The notes under the pieces are model-generated. The model saw only the letters and a program-made list of their open reading frames with translations. It had not been told where the DNA came from and made no database searches. Positions 9,291 through 19,141 of a stretch of DNA of 64,000 nt are shown piece after piece. Each line of letters opens with the position of its first letter. The stretch's first letter is position 1. The DNA comes from Pseudomonas sp. B21-015 (GTDB lineage Bacteria; Pseudomonadota; Gammaproteobacteria; Pseudomonadales; Pseudomonadaceae): NCBI RefSeq assembly GCF_024749285.1, contig NZ_CP087196.1, forward strand, positions 620,001 through 684,000, given 5' to 3'. The translations under genes and the position numbers were made by a program.

Positions 9291-11069
9291 ATGGCTGACT
9301 ACAAAGCGCCCCTGCGCGATATGCGCTTCGTCCTCAATGAAGTTTTCGAGGTCGCCAAACTCTGGGCCGAATTGCCTGCGCTGGCCGAGACTGTCGATGC
9401 TGAAACTGTCGAAGCCATTCTGGAAGAAGCCGGCAAGGTCACCAGCAAAAGCATCGCGCCCCTGAGCCGTGCAGCTGACGAAGAAGGTTGTCACTGGGCC
9501 GACGGTGCCGTCACCACCCCGGCCGGTTTCCCGCAGGCGTATCAGACCTACGCTGAAGGCGGTTGGGTCGGTGTCGGTGGCGATCCGACCTACGGCGGCA
9601 TGGGCATGCCCAAGGCTGTTTCGGCGCAGGTCGAAGAAATGGTCAACTCCGCGAGCCTGTCGTTCGGTCTGTACCCAATGTTGACTGCCGGCGCTTGCCT
9701 GTCGATCAACGCCCACGCCAGCGAAGAGCTGAAAGCGGCGTACCTGCCAAACATGTACGCCGGTGTCTGGGCCGGTTCCATGTGCCTGACCGAGCCGCAC
9801 GCCGGTACAGACCTTGGGATTATCCGCACCAGGGCCGAGCCCCAGGCCGACGGCTCCTACAAAGTCAGCGGCACCAAAATCTTCATCACCGGCGGCGAGC
9901 ACGACCTGACCGAGAACATCATCCACCTGGTACTGGCCAAACTGCCGGATGCGCCAGCGGGACCGAAGGGTATTTCGCTGTTCCTGGTGCCGAAGTTCCT
10001 GGTCAATGCCGATGGTAGCCTCGGTGCGCGCAACCCGGCGACCTGTGGTTCGATCGAACACAAGATGGGCATCCAGGCGTCCGCGACCTGCGTGATGAAC
10101 TTCGACGAAGCCTTGGGTTACCTGGTCGGCGAGCCGAATAAAGGTTTGGCGGCGATGTTCACCATGATGAACTACGAGCGTCTGGGTGTCGGCATCCAGG
10201 GCCTGGCCACTGGCGAGCGCTCCTACCAGAACGCGATCGAATACGCTCGTGACCGTCTGCAGAGCCGTTCGCCGACCGGCGCGCAGAACAAGGACAAAGT
10301 GGCTGACCCGATCATCGTCCACCCGGACGTGCGTCGCATGCTGCTGACCATGAAAGCCTCGAACGAAGGCGGTCGTGCCTTCTCCACTTATGTGGCAATG
10401 CAACTGGACACCGCCAAGTTCAGCGAAGACGGCACTACCCGCAAGCGCGCAGAAGATCTGGTCGCACTGCTGACCCCTGTGGCCAAGGCATTCCTGACCG
10501 ACCTGGGGCTGGAAACCACTGTTCACGGCCAGCAGATTTTTGGCGGCCACGGCTACATCCGTGAGTGGGGCCAGGAACAACTGGTTCGAGACGTGCGCAT
10601 TACCCAGATCTACGAAGGCACCAACGGCATTCAGGCGCTGGACCTTGTAGGACGCAAGATCGTTGGCAGCGGCGGGGCGTTCTACAAACTGTTCGCTGAC
10701 GAGATTCGTCATTTCACCGCGACGGCCAGTGCTGACCTGGCGGAGTTCACCAAGCCGCTGAATGACGCGGTGGACACTCTCGACGAACTGACTGCGTGGT
10801 TGCTGGACCGTGCAAAAAACAACCCGAACGAAATCGGCGCTGCTTCGGTCGAGTATCTACAAGCATTCGGTTACACGGCTTACGCCTACATGTGGGCTCT
10901 GATGGCCAAGGCAGCTTTCGGTAAAGAAGCGCAGGACGATTTCTACGCGAGCAAACTCGGTACGGCACGGTTCTATTTCGCACGTTTGCTGCCGCGTATT
11001 CACTCGTTGAGCGCGTCGGTGAAGGCGGGTAGCGAGTCGCTGTTCCTGCTGGATGCAGGACAATTCTGA
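9291..11069 (+). CDS. fadE2: acyl-CoA dehydrogenase, third paralogue (FadE2-type)
   Basis: FAD-dependent acyl-CoA dehydrogenase, 592 aa, more divergent from the other two paralogues than they are from each other. It keeps GSMCLTEPHAGTDLG, GGHGYIREWG and the catalytic Glu442 in IYEGTNGIQ. The dimer/C-terminal part after residue 460 differs most. A REP pair and about 160 nt of spacer precede it, so it probably has its own promoter. A weak GAACC-N-GTTTA-like half palindrome upstream is not convincing for PsrA. From memory it matches PA0508, reported to prefer medium chains. Confidence 0.9.
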   Translation: MADYKAPLRDMRFVLNEVFEVAKLWAELPALAETVDAETVEAILEEAGKVTSKSIAPLSRAADEEGCHWADGAVTTPAGFPQAYQTYAEGGWVGVGGDPTYGGMGMPKAVSAQVEEMVNSASLSFGLYPMLTAGACLSINAHASEELKAAYLPNMYAGVWAGSMCLTEPHAGTDLGIIRTRAEPQADGSYKVSGTKIFITGGEHDLTENIIHLVLAKLPDAPAGPKGISLFLVPKFLVNADGSLGARNPATCGSIEHKMGIQASATCVMNFDEALGYLVGEPNKGLAAMFTMMNYERLGVGIQGLATGERSYQNAIEYARDRLQSRSPTGAQNKDKVADPIIVHPDVRRMLLTMKASNEGGRAFSTYVAMQLDTAKFSEDGTTRKRAEDLVALLTPVAKAFLTDLGLETTVHGQQIFGGHGYIREWGQEQLVRDVRITQIYEGTNGIQALDLVGRKIVGSGGAFYKLFADEIRHFTATASADLAEFTKPLNDAVDTLDELTAWLLDRAKNNPNEIGAASVEYLQAFGYTAYAYMWALMAKAAFGKEAQDDFYASKLGTARFYFARLLPRIHSLSASVKAGSESLFLLDAGQF

Positions 11070-11252
11070 CCCTGTAGTGTTATGTAAGCATTCTCTTACA
11101 TGACGTGCTGCTGTTTTCCCATAGGCGCAGATTGGATCCAGAGCTAATCTACTTCACATGGACGTCGCGCAGGAAGCGCAAAGCAATAACACGGACACGT
11201 AGGATTCTGCCAGGACGGCGGAGTGAAATGGATGTCAGGGAAACAGTCTGCA

Positions 11253-11280
11253 AAGCCCCGCTTCGGCGGGGTTTTCTTTT
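11253..11280 (+). terminator. terminator after third fadE
   Basis: AGCCCCGC-TTCG-GCGGGG with a UUCG-type loop, followed by TTTTCTTTT. It lies just beyond the 3' end of the convergent LysR gene and could serve both strands weakly. Confidence 0.85.
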
Positions 11281-11294
11281 GCCTGCAAAAAAGT

Positions 11295-12215
11295 TCAGCT
11301 CAACCCATCCAGGGCTGTCGGGCTGCGCAAGTGCTCATCCATCACCTCTTCCAGCAATGTCCGCAACAATGTCAGCGAAGCCTGTTGCCGCTGCACATCA
11401 CGACACACCAACCCGACTTTCAGTGGCACCCGCGGTTCGCTCAGTGGTTTCCACAACAGTGCCTGGTCGCCATGGGTGTTTTTCGAGCGTCCGGGCAGCA
11501 CGGTCGCCAGTCGCGTGTGCGGCAGGCTGTCGAGAATCCCCGCCATGTTGTTCAGTTCAGCCTGTACCTGCGGGCGACGTCCCAGATTGGCTAATTGGGC
11601 CTGCCAGATCTGCCGCACCTGGAACTCTTCACCCAGTAGCAACATGGGTAACTCGGCGGCCTGGCTCATGGAGACTTTCTTGAATTCCCGCAACGGGTGG
11701 TCCGCCGGGATGACGAGCGTCAGTTCATCTTCGTACAACTGCACGCCGTGCAAACCCGGCTGACGGGGCGGCAGGTAGCTGATGCCGATGTCCAGAGAGC
11801 CATTGAGTAGCCGCCGCTCGATTTCCAGGCCCGTCAATTCATAGATCTGCACCACCAAATGCGGCTGCGCCTTGCGCACGCGTTCGAGCATCTGCGGCAC
11901 CAGGCTGGAATGGACGGTCTGCAGCACGCCGATGGCCAAGGTTCGCAGCGCCTTGCCTTTAAAGTTGCCCAAGGCTTCGCGCGCGCGTTGCAGGCCATCG
12001 AGCAAGGGCAGGGCATGGTTGTAAAGCGTGTGGGCCGCCAGGGTGGGCAGCAGACGTTTGCTGCTGCGTTCGAACAGGCTCACATCGAGGTTTTGTTCGA
12101 GTTGACGGATCTGCTGGGACAACGCCGGTTGGGAGATTGAAAGCCGCTCGGCGGCCCGACCGACGTGGCCTTCTTCGTAGACCGCGACGAAATAACGCAG
12201 TTGCTTGAAATCCAT
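11295..12215 (-). CDS. LysR-family transcriptional regulator
   Basis: A 306-aa regulator with an N-terminal winged helix-turn-helix (residues 1-60, MDFKQLRYFVAVYEEGHVGRAA and SQPALSQQIRQLE) and a periplasmic-binding-like effector domain from about residue 90. It is transcribed divergently from the class III aminotransferase gene, the usual LysR/target arrangement, so it probably controls that gene from the 169-nt shared region. From memory, a LysR gene and an aminotransferase beside pqq genes were named pqqH/pqqI in P. fluorescens B16. I leave the symbol empty because I cannot check this. The effector is not known. Confidence 0.88.
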   Translation of the reverse strand: MDFKQLRYFVAVYEEGHVGRAAERLSISQPALSQQIRQLEQNLDVSLFERSSKRLLPTLAAHTLYNHALPLLDGLQRAREALGNFKGKALRTLAIGVLQTVHSSLVPQMLERVRKAQPHLVVQIYELTGLEIERRLLNGSLDIGISYLPPRQPGLHGVQLYEDELTLVIPADHPLREFKKVSMSQAAELPMLLLGEEFQVRQIWQAQLANLGRRPQVQAELNNMAGILDSLPHTRLATVLPGRSKNTHGDQALLWKPLSEPRVPLKVGLVCRDVQRQQASLTLLRTLLEEVMDEHLRSPTALDGLS

Positions 12216-12359
12216 AACTAATACTTATCGAAAATGCTGAGAAATCGAAATGGCCCAGTGCCTTGCCTGCGCCTAGTCTAACCGCATTCACAGGGCTTAC
12301 AGGGCCAGAAAGCACGATGAATACCGGTTACGACGATGGTGTTTACATAGGCAAGGCAA

Positions 12360-12379
12360 AAAACCTCGGACGAGGTTTT
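12360..12379 (+). promoter_or_regulatory. hairpin covering the Shine-Dalgarno of the aminotransferase gene
   Basis: AAAACCTC (12360-12367) and GAGGTTTT (12372-12379) form a perfect 8-bp stem with a GGAC loop. The GAGG of the right arm is the only plausible ribosome site for ATG 12385 (9 nt spacing). Folding would therefore hide it. The structure is seen; a regulatory role is inference. Confidence 0.5.
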
Positions 12380-12384
12380 ATCCG

Positions 12385-13668
12385 ATGAATCTGTTCAACC
12401 TGCGACGCAAGGCTCCGAGCCTTGACGACCTGGCGATGGGCGCCTCCCTGCCGCCCGGAAGCGACAACTTTTCCAGCGAGTGCCTGATGCCCAGCGTCGA
12501 ACGGCCGGAACAGATTTTCGTGCGGGGCCAAGGGTCCTGGTTGTGGGACAGCGATGATCGTGCTTATCTCGATTTCTCACAGGGTAGCGGCGCCAATAGC
12601 CTCGGACACAGCCCTTCAGTACTGGTCAAAGTGCTTTCGGAACAGGCTCAGTCGCTGATCAACCCAGGTTTCGGTTTGCACAACCGTGGCATGCACAACC
12701 TCGCCGAGCGGCTCTGCACCAGTACCGGCAGTGACCAGGCGTACCTGCTCAACAGTGGCAGCGAGGCCTGTGAAGCGGCTATCAAACTGGCGCGCAAATG
12801 GGGCCAGCGACATCGTGGCGGTGCTTCACGGATTATCGTCGCCAGTAAAGGTTGTCATGGCCGTAGTCTCGGGACGATTTCGGCGTCGGACAGTTCGAAT
12901 CTGGTCAACCGATTCGAGCCGCAGCTGCCGGGCTTCAGTCATGTCCCGTTCAATGACCTGCCAGCCTTGCATGCAGCCGTGGACGCCCAGACTGTTGCGA
13001 TCATGCTCGAACCGATCCAGAGCGAGGCCGGGGTGATTCCGGCCACCGAGCACTACCTCAAAGAGGTCGAGCGCCTGTGTCGTGAGCTTGGCATCTTGCT
13101 GATACTCGACGAAGTGCAAACCGGCGTCGGCCGCTGCGGCACCTTGCTCGCCGAACAGTCCTACGGCGTGCGGGCAGATATCGTCGTGCTCGGCAAAGGG
13201 CTCGGCGGTGGCGTGCCATTGGCGGCGTTGCTGGCGCGAGGCAAGGCCTGTTGTTTCGAAACCGGCGAAATGACCGGTACTCATCACGGCAACGTGTTGA
13301 TGAGTGCGGCCGGTCTTGTCGTGCTCGACAACGTGCAGGACAAGGGTTTCCTCGATCATGTGCGGGAATCTGGTCAGCATCTGCGCGAAGGCTTGAGTCG
13401 TCTGGCTCATCGCTACGGTCACGGCGAATTGCGCGGCCAAGGGCTGCTCTGGGGTCTTGGTCTGTCCGACGACTCGGCTGACGCCGTAGTCAAAGCTGCG
13501 TTGTACGAAGGCTTGCTGCTCAACGCCCCGCAACCCGATTGCCTGCGCTTTACCCCGGCCCTCACTGTCAGCAAGGCCACTATCGACGAAATGCTCCTGC
13601 GCCTGGCCCGCGCCTTCTCCCGCGTACGCACCGCGCAACTGCAGTGCCGCAAAGGGATTGCAGTCTGA
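12385..13668 (+). CDS. class III aminotransferase (acetylornithine/4-aminobutyrate type)
   Basis: PLP-dependent transaminase acting on an omega- or alpha-amino group; 427 aa. Family marks are NSGSEACEAAIKLAR, LLILDEVQTGVGRCG and the PLP lysine in VVLGKGLGGGVP (Lys271), then GTHHGNVL near residue 290. The substrate cannot be read from the sequence. Neighbourhood with pqq genes and davBA suggests, but does not prove, an amine or lysine-derived substrate. It is divergent from the LysR gene and its ribosome site lies in a hairpin. The N-terminal extension (residues 1-35) is longer than in typical ArgD. Confidence 0.88.
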   Translation: MNLFNLRRKAPSLDDLAMGASLPPGSDNFSSECLMPSVERPEQIFVRGQGSWLWDSDDRAYLDFSQGSGANSLGHSPSVLVKVLSEQAQSLINPGFGLHNRGMHNLAERLCTSTGSDQAYLLNSGSEACEAAIKLARKWGQRHRGGASRIIVASKGCHGRSLGTISASDSSNLVNRFEPQLPGFSHVPFNDLPALHAAVDAQTVAIMLEPIQSEAGVIPATEHYLKEVERLCRELGILLILDEVQTGVGRCGTLLAEQSYGVRADIVVLGKGLGGGVPLAALLARGKACCFETGEMTGTHHGNVLMSAAGLVVLDNVQDKGFLDHVRESGQHLREGLSRLAHRYGHGELRGQGLLWGLGLSDDSADAVVKAALYEGLLLNAPQPDCLRFTPALTVSKATIDEMLLRLARAFSRVRTAQLQCRKGIAV

Positions 13669-13871
13669 TCAGACCCGCCTTACACGAGTTCCCGAACCGT
13701 CTCGCGGTATAACGCAGCGCCCTATGTCTGAATCTTTTGGCGTGGGGCGTTTTTTTGTCTTTATCAAGGTGCTTGGAGAGGGGCGTGATCCGACTCCACA
13801 TATTCCGGGGATCGTGCATGCGGTGTATGTCATCGCCAAGCGCTGAGTTTTTCAGCATCAGGTAGATCGCC

Positions 13872-13937
13872 ATCGCGAGCAGGCTCGCTCCCACATTGGA
13901 ATGCGTTTCCCTTGTGGGAGCGAGCCTGCTCGCGAAT
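13872..13937. repeat. REP pair (inverted)
   Basis: Inverted REP copies with core GGGAGCGAGCCTGCTCGCG at 13872-13893 and 13914-13937, 20 nt apart. They occupy the roughly 300-nt spacer between the convergent aminotransferase and S9 peptidase genes. I see no gene in that spacer. Confidence 0.9.
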
Positions 13938-13969
13938 GGGGCGCCACATTTTTGTGCCGAGCGCAGACT

Positions 13970-15802
13970 TCAGTCCACCAACGCCATTACCCGCCGATAA
14001 AACAACCATTCCTGCTCCAGCGCGTGGGCCTGATTGCCAGCCTTGCGAAAGCCATGGCGTTCGTCGGCGTAGTAATGGGCTTCGACCAGAATGCCGTTGT
14101 CCTGTAGCGCCTTGACCATGTCGCGGGTCTGTTGCGGCACCACCACGGCGTCCAGTTCACCCTGAAAGAAGATCATCGGAACGCTGATGTTGTTCGCGTG
14201 CAGCAACGGCGTGCGTGCGGCGTAGCGTTCAGCGTCCTGTACCGGGTCGCCGATCAACCAGTCCAGATAATCGCCTTCGAACTTGTGGGTGACACGGCCC
14301 AGCGCGACAGGATCGCTGACGCCATACAGGCTGGCGCCTGCGCGAAAAACTTTGTGAAAGGCCAGGGCGCATAACGTGGTGTACCCACCGGCGCTGCCGC
14401 CACGGATAAACGCCTTGTTGCCGTCGATCAGTCCGCGTTCGGCCAGGTAGCCGACCACCGCGCAGGCATCTTGCACATCCACCTCGCCCCAGCTCAAATG
14501 CAGCGCCTGGCGATAAGCGCGGCCGTAGCCGCTGCTGCCTCGGTAATTGAGGTCGGCCACGGCGAAGCCACGTTGTGCCCAATACTGGATTCGCGGGTCG
14601 AACATCGGGTAGCAGGCCGACGTCGGGCCGCCGTGGATGAACACCACCAAGGGCGGTTGCGTGTCGCCGGTCATCGCCGGGTAGAAGTACCCATGGGCCT
14701 CGCCCGAATCACTCGGATAGCGCAGGGTTTGCGGGCGGCTGATCTGTTCGGCGGGCAGCGGTGCAACGCCACCGGCGAGTGTCTTCACCTGCCGGGTTTT
14801 GCGGTCAATGGCAATCACCGCCGCCGAACTGAGCGGCGAAGCGGCGATGCAGTAGATGAACTGCTCATCCTGTGCGAGATGGCGGAAACGACTGTAGTCG
14901 CCCGTGAAATCGTCACAGGAACCCTCGCCGTGACGAAGCCCCAGTCGACCAAAACCGCCTTCGCTCCAACTCGCCAGATAAGTGTTGTCGCTCAACGGCA
15001 ACCAAGTGCAACCACCCAGTTGCCAAGGTGCCGGTCCATGGTCGGCAGCAGCACTCGGGAGTGGGCTCAGACCGTTGGCCGATTCCACCCACGGCTGCCA
15101 GAAACCGCCGCGATCGGTCAGGCAAAACAGACGGCCGCTGTCATCGAATCTCGGTTGTTGCAGTGACTCCTGAGCATCGTCGCCGGCCACACAGCGTGGT
15201 TGCGCAAAGGTGTGATCGCTCTGGCGTTCGGCAACCATCAGGCGAGTCGCGGTCCAGGGCTGATGCGGGCGGTTCCACTCGATCCAGGCCAGCCGCCGAC
15301 CGTCAGGACTCAGGGTCGGTGCCGCGTAGAAATCGGCACCCTCGGCCAGCAGATGGCGTCTGCCGTCAGCCAGATCGATAGCCACCAGGCGATGTCGATC
15401 GCGGTTCTCTTCAACCGCCAGCACCTGCCCGTTGGCGAATTGCAGATCGCCGTAACGGCATTCACTTGAAGTCAGCACCTCAGGCGTCTCATCTGTCAGC
15501 GATTGCCGATACAGCTGCTGATCGGCCTCGTTGACGAAAACCAGCCCGTCATCGGTCAGGCAAAATGCACCGCCGCCATATTCGTACACCCGGCTGCGCA
15601 CACTGAAGGTGGGCGGTGTCAGGCAATGAGCCTGGCCGTCGCGCCACTGCCAGATTCGGCAGGCGGCATCCTCGGGGCGGTATTCGTTCCAGAACAGGCC
15701 ATGCTTGCCGATTTGCAACTCGGCGAAGTCGATGCCGGCCGCGACAGCCCTGGCGGCGCTTAAGGGTTCAGCTTTTGGCGATGAGGCGTGAGTTTCGTTC
15801 AT
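13970..15802 (-). CDS. S9 (prolyl oligopeptidase-type) peptidase of the pqq cluster
   Basis: A 610-aa serine peptidase with an N-terminal beta-propeller-like part (about 60-360) and a C-terminal alpha/beta hydrolase domain. The catalytic triad is visible: Ser470 in RGGSAGGY, Asp551 in GELDAVVVP and His573 in DERHGFRK. There is no signal peptide, so it should be cytoplasmic. Its start overlaps the end of pqqE by 35 nt, so it is probably translated as the last gene of the operon. Such peptidases accompany pqq genes in fluorescent pseudomonads and have been called pqqM or pqqG. A role in trimming the crosslinked PqqA peptide is plausible but unproven. Confidence 0.87.
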   Translation of the reverse strand: MNETHASSPKAEPLSAARAVAAGIDFAELQIGKHGLFWNEYRPEDAACRIWQWRDGQAHCLTPPTFSVRSRVYEYGGGAFCLTDDGLVFVNEADQQLYRQSLTDETPEVLTSSECRYGDLQFANGQVLAVEENRDRHRLVAIDLADGRRHLLAEGADFYAAPTLSPDGRRLAWIEWNRPHQPWTATRLMVAERQSDHTFAQPRCVAGDDAQESLQQPRFDDSGRLFCLTDRGGFWQPWVESANGLSPLPSAAADHGPAPWQLGGCTWLPLSDNTYLASWSEGGFGRLGLRHGEGSCDDFTGDYSRFRHLAQDEQFIYCIAASPLSSAAVIAIDRKTRQVKTLAGGVAPLPAEQISRPQTLRYPSDSGEAHGYFYPAMTGDTQPPLVVFIHGGPTSACYPMFDPRIQYWAQRGFAVADLNYRGSSGYGRAYRQALHLSWGEVDVQDACAVVGYLAERGLIDGNKAFIRGGSAGGYTTLCALAFHKVFRAGASLYGVSDPVALGRVTHKFEGDYLDWLIGDPVQDAERYAARTPLLHANNISVPMIFFQGELDAVVVPQQTRDMVKALQDNGILVEAHYYADERHGFRKAGNQAHALEQEWLFYRRVMALVD

Positions 15803-16910
15803 TGCGAAAGGCCAGTTGTTCGATGGTCTGGGTCGCGTGCTCGGCTTCTTCGCGGGCCTTGAGAATCACGCCGTGATGTTCCGACTTGCTGCACACCGGG
15901 TCGGCATTGCTCGCGTCACCCGTGAGCATGAATGCCTGGCAACGACAGCCGCCGAAGTCTTTTTCCTTCTCGTCGCAGGAACGGCACGGCTCGGGCATCC
16001 AGTCGTAACCGCGAAAGCGGTTGAAGCCGAACGAGTCGTACCAGATGTGCTGCATGCTGTGGTCGCGCACGTTGGGAAACTGCACCGGCAGTTGTCGGGC
16101 GCCGTGACAGGGTAGGGCGGTTCCGTCCGGTGTGACCGTCAGAAAAATACTGCCCCAGCCGTTCATGCAGGCTTTCGGGCGTTCTTCGTAATAGTCCGGC
16201 GTGACGAAAATCAGCTTGCAGGGATGCCCTTCGGCTTCAAGTTTTGCGCGGTATTCATTGGTGATGCGTTCAGCGCGAACCAGTTGTTCCTTGGTCGGCA
16301 ACAGGCCGACCCGATTGAGCTGCGCCCAACCATAGAACTGGCACGTCGCGAGTTCGACGAAGTCCGCTTCAAGGGCGATGCACAGCTCGATGATCCGGTC
16401 GATCTTGTCGATGTTGTGCCGATGGGTGACGAAGTTCAGCACCATCGGATAACCGTGCGCCTTCACCGCGCGGGCCATTTCGAGTTTTTGCGCGAAAGCC
16501 TTTTTTGAGCCGGCCAAGAGGTTGTTCACCTGCTCGTCGCTGGCCTGAAAACTGATCTGGATGTGGTCCAGTCCGGCCTTCTTGAAGTCGCTGATTTTCT
16601 GTTCGGTGAGGCCGATACCGGAGGTGATCAGGTTGGTGTAGAAACCCAGCTTGCGCGCCTCGGCAATCAGCTCGGCGAGGTCTTGGCGCACCAGCGGCTC
16701 ACCGCCGGAAAAACCCAACTGCGCCGCGCCCATCTCCCGGGCTTCGCGAAAGACTTTGATCCACTGCTCGGTGGACAACTCTTTGCCCTGCTCGGCGAAA
16801 TCCAGCGGATTGGAGCAGTACGGGCATTGCAGCGGACAGCGATAGGTCAGCTCGGCCAGCAACCACAGTGGCAGGCCGATTTCAGGCTTGGGCGGTAACT
16901 TGTCTGACAC
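15768..16910 (-). CDS. pqqE: PqqA peptide cyclase (radical SAM)
   Basis: Radical SAM enzyme that joins the Glu16 and Tyr20 side chains of PqqA, the first committed step of PQQ synthesis. The SAM cluster motif is [11 protein letters not shown] (Cys25, Cys29, Cys32). A C-terminal SPASM region carries [16 protein letters not shown] and a further Cys in NADPVC. GTG 16910, 4 nt after the pqqD stop, gives 380 aa ([12 protein letters not shown]), the usual length. The frame is open further upstream, but that part overlaps pqqD. It is coupled to pqqD and to the S9 gene. Confidence 0.94.
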   Translation of the reverse strand: MSDKLPPKPEIGLPLWLLAELTYRCPLQCPYCSNPLDFAEQGKELSTEQWIKVFREAREMGAAQLGFSGGEPLVRQDLAELIAEARKLGFYTNLITSGIGLTEQKISDFKKAGLDHIQISFQASDEQVNNLLAGSKKAFAQKLEMARAVKAHGYPMVLNFVTHRHNIDKIDRIIELCIALEADFVELATCQFYGWAQLNRVGLLPTKEQLVRAERITNEYRAKLEAEGHPCKLIFVTPDYYEERPKACMNGWGSIFLTVTPDGTALPCHGARQLPVQFPNVRDHSMQHIWYDSFGFNRFRGYDWMPEPCRSCDEKEKDFGGCRCQAFMLTGDASNADPVCSKSEHHGVILKAREEAEHATQTIEQLAFRNERNSRLIAKS

Positions 16911-16914
16911 GGAA

Positions 16915-17190
16915 TCAGGCAAGTTCGATCCAGTGCTGAGCACGGGCGACCTCCATGAATTGTTCGATGTCGTCACCGAGCTCAGGCACGTCGGGAAACT
17001 GCGCGCCCAGTTCGGCGATGATTGCCGCGACATCCCGCTGACCATCAATCAAGCCGCCGATCAGCGCGGCGCTGTCGTTGAGTTTGATCATGCCTTCCGG
17101 GTAGAGCAGCACATGGCCTTTTTGCGCCGGTTCGTACTGGAAGCGGTAGCCGGTGCGCCATGTCGGGGTTTTGCTGCGATCGAAACTCAT
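16915..17190 (-). CDS. pqqD: PqqA-binding chaperone
   Basis: Small (91 aa) RiPP recognition element that binds the PqqA precursor and presents it to PqqE. It starts [17 protein letters not shown] and includes the typical [15 protein letters not shown] segment. ATG 17190 overlaps the pqqC stop by 4 nt (ATGA). The frame is open much further upstream, but that part is antisense-free overlap with pqqC in another frame and not PqqD-like. Confidence 0.93.
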   Translation of the reverse strand: MSFDRSKTPTWRTGYRFQYEPAQKGHVLLYPEGMIKLNDSAALIGGLIDGQRDVAAIIAELGAQFPDVPELGDDIEQFMEVARAQHWIELA

Positions 17191-17939
17191 AAGGTGATTC
17201 CTTTGTGCCAGACCCGCTGCCCGGTCACGCTGTGGTACGGCGGGCGGTTCAGTTCGTAGGCCATGCTCATGGCATCGAGCATGCTCCAAAGAATGTCCAG
17301 TTTGAACTGGAGAATTTCCAGCATGCGCTCCTGGCCTTCTCGCGTGGTGTAGTGCTGCAACGTGATCGCCAGACCGTGCTCCACATCCCGGCGCGCTTGC
17401 CCCAGACGCGTGCGGAAATATTCGTAACCGGCCGGGTCGATCCACGGGTAATGCTGCGGCCAGCTGTCGAGACGCGATTGGTGGATCTGCGGCGCGAACA
17501 ACTCGGTCAGCGAACTGCTGGCGGCTTCCTGCCAACAGGCCCGGCGGGCGAAGTTGACGTAGGCGTCCACGGCGAACCGAACGCCAGGCAGTACCAGTTC
17601 CTGAGAACGCAGCTGATCCGGGTCGAGGCCGACCGCTTGCCCTAGACGCAACCAGGCTTCGATACCGCCGTCTTCGCCAGGGGCACCGTCATGGTCCAGC
17701 AGGCGCTGAATCCACTCGCGACGAATCTCGCGGTCCGGGCAGTTGGCCAGGATAGCGGCGTCCTTGAGCGGGATGTTCACCTGGTAATAGAAACGGTTGG
17801 CGACCCAACCCTGAATCTGCTCGCGGGTCGCCCGGCCTTCATACATCGCCACGTGATACGGGTGATAGATATGGTAGTAGGCACCCTTGGCGCGCAGGGC
17901 CGCTTCGAATTCGGTGGGGGACATTGCGGTGTCAGTCAT
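17187..17939 (-). CDS. pqqC: pyrroloquinoline-quinone synthase
   Basis: Cofactor-less oxidase that carries out the final ring closure and eight-electron oxidation to PQQ. The 250-aa product shows the all-helical family signature [15 protein letters not shown] and [20 protein letters not shown] 17939 has GGAG about 7 nt upstream and gives the standard [12 protein letters not shown] start. A 131-nt gap with a REP pair separates it from pqqB upstream, unlike the coupled C-D-E part. Confidence 0.95.
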   Translation of the reverse strand: MTDTAMSPTEFEAALRAKGAYYHIYHPYHVAMYEGRATREQIQGWVANRFYYQVNIPLKDAAILANCPDREIRREWIQRLLDHDGAPGEDGGIEAWLRLGQAVGLDPDQLRSQELVLPGVRFAVDAYVNFARRACWQEAASSSLTELFAPQIHQSRLDSWPQHYPWIDPAGYEYFRTRLGQARRDVEHGLAITLQHYTTREGQERMLEILQFKLDILWSMLDAMSMAYELNRPPYHSVTGQRVWHKGITL

Positions 17940-17992
17940 TGCGGTTCTCCGGGGGAACAACCGGTGGATTCTTTGGTGTCTGGTCGGACGTC

Positions 17993-18060
17993 TTCGCGGG
18001 CAAGCCTCGCTCCTACAAGGGGTAGCGCTATCTCTGTAGGAGCGAGGCTTGCTCGCGAAG
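17993..18060. repeat. REP pair inside the pqq operon
   Basis: Inverted REP copies with core TAGGAGCGAGGCTTGC sit between pqqB and pqqC. As a transcribed hairpin it may stabilise upstream mRNA or reduce downstream expression. That effect is known for REPs in general and is inferred here. Confidence 0.88.
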
Positions 18061-18070
18061 AGGCCATCCG

Positions 18071-18982
18071 CTACAAAACAATACTCATGCCGTCATACGC
18101 CACTTCAACCTCGCGCCGAACCAACTCCGCACGCTCCGGCGAATCCTCGTCGAGAATCGGGTTGGTGTTGTTGATGTGGATAAGCACTTTGCGCTGTTTG
18201 GGCAACTGTTCCAGCACTTCGAGCATGCCGCCGGGGCCGTTCTGCGCCAGGTGGCCCATTTCCCGGCCAGTGCGCGTGCCGACGCCACGGCGCTGCATCT
18301 CGTCGTCATCCCACATCGTGCCATCCACCAACAGGCAATCGCTGCTGGCCATGATCGTCATCAGCGATGCGTCGACCTTGCCCAGGCCCGGTGCATAGAA
18401 CAGTTTGCCGCCGGTGCCCAGGTCTTCGACGATCAGACCGATGTTGTCGCCCGGGTGCGGGTCAAAGCGATGTGGCGAGTACGGCGGGGCGGCACTACGC
18501 AGGGGCAGCGGGGTGAAGCGCAGGTTGGGGCAGGCCGGGACGGTGAAGCTCTGATCGAGTTCGATACGGTTCCAGTTCAACCCGCCGTTCCAGTGGGTCA
18601 GCATGGTGAACAACGGGAAACCGGTGCTCAGGTCTTCGTGGACCATGTCGGTGCACCAGACCTGATGCGGGCAGCCTTCGCGCAGGCTGAGCAGGCCGGT
18701 GGTGTGGTCGATCTGGCTGTCCATCAGGATGATTGCGCTGATGCCGGTATCACGCAGCGCGCGGCCCGGCTGCATTGGCGCGAAACTCTGGAGCTGGGCG
18801 CGGATGTCCGGCGAAGCATTGCACAGTACCCAGTTCACACCGTCATCGGAAATCGCGATGGACGATTGAGTACGTGCCTCGGCCCGCAGGCTGCCGTCGC
18901 GAAAACCTGCGCAGTTCACGCAGTTGCAGTTCCACTGGGGGAAACCGCCGCCGGCGGCAGAACCTAGAATCTGGACAAACAT
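18071..18982 (-). CDS. pqqB: PQQ biosynthesis protein PqqB
   Basis: Metallo-beta-lactamase-fold protein of PQQ synthesis, 303 aa, thought to hydroxylate a tyrosine-derived intermediate. It begins [19 protein letters not shown] with the NCVNC segment typical of PqqB, and has [10 protein letters not shown] and [13 protein letters not shown] metal-site regions. It lies downstream of pqqA past an attenuating terminator and 131 nt upstream of pqqC. Confidence 0.94.
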   Translation of the reverse strand: MFVQILGSAAGGGFPQWNCNCVNCAGFRDGSLRAEARTQSSIAISDDGVNWVLCNASPDIRAQLQSFAPMQPGRALRDTGISAIILMDSQIDHTTGLLSLREGCPHQVWCTDMVHEDLSTGFPLFTMLTHWNGGLNWNRIELDQSFTVPACPNLRFTPLPLRSAAPPYSPHRFDPHPGDNIGLIVEDLGTGGKLFYAPGLGKVDASLMTIMASSDCLLVDGTMWDDDEMQRRGVGTRTGREMGHLAQNGPGGMLEVLEQLPKQRKVLIHINNTNPILDEDSPERAELVRREVEVAYDGMSIVL

Positions 18983-19008
18983 GGCCGCTCCATCATTGAA
19001 AGCTGAAA

Positions 19009-19036
19009 ATAAAAACGCCCCGGCGAGCCGAGGCGT
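19009..19036 (-). terminator. attenuator between pqqA and pqqB
   Basis: On the minus strand ACGCCTCGG-CTCG-CCGGGGCGT (19036-19015, one G-T pair) is followed by TTTTTA. Partial termination here would keep the precursor-peptide gene pqqA expressed well above the enzymes, as is usual for RiPP precursors. Confidence 0.75.
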
Positions 19037-19066
19037 AGCACTGCATTCTCTACCAGACGGCAGAGC

Positions 19067-19141
19067 TTAGCGGCTTGCGAAGTACATGGTGACTTCGAAG
19101 CCGATACGCAGGTCGGTGTAAGCAGGTTTGGACCAGGACAT
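19067..19141 (-). CDS. pqqA: PQQ precursor peptide
   Basis: Ribosomal precursor of the redox cofactor PQQ: 24 residues, MSWSKPAYTDLRIGFEVTMY followed by FASR. Glu16 and Tyr20, the residues that become PQQ, are in the conserved E-V-T-x-Y arrangement. AAGGAG lies 8 nt before the ATG on the minus strand. The 156-nt gap to the pqqF stop should hold its own promoter, though I see no confident -35/-10 pair. A longer frame with a good Shine-Dalgarno overlaps it (see findings). Confidence 0.97.
   Translation of the reverse strand: MSWSKPAYTDLRIGFEVTMYFASR

Noticed and set aside
13658..13846. 62-codon frame after the aminotransferase
   Set aside because: It overlaps the aminotransferase end, has no ribosome site and no protein-like pattern.
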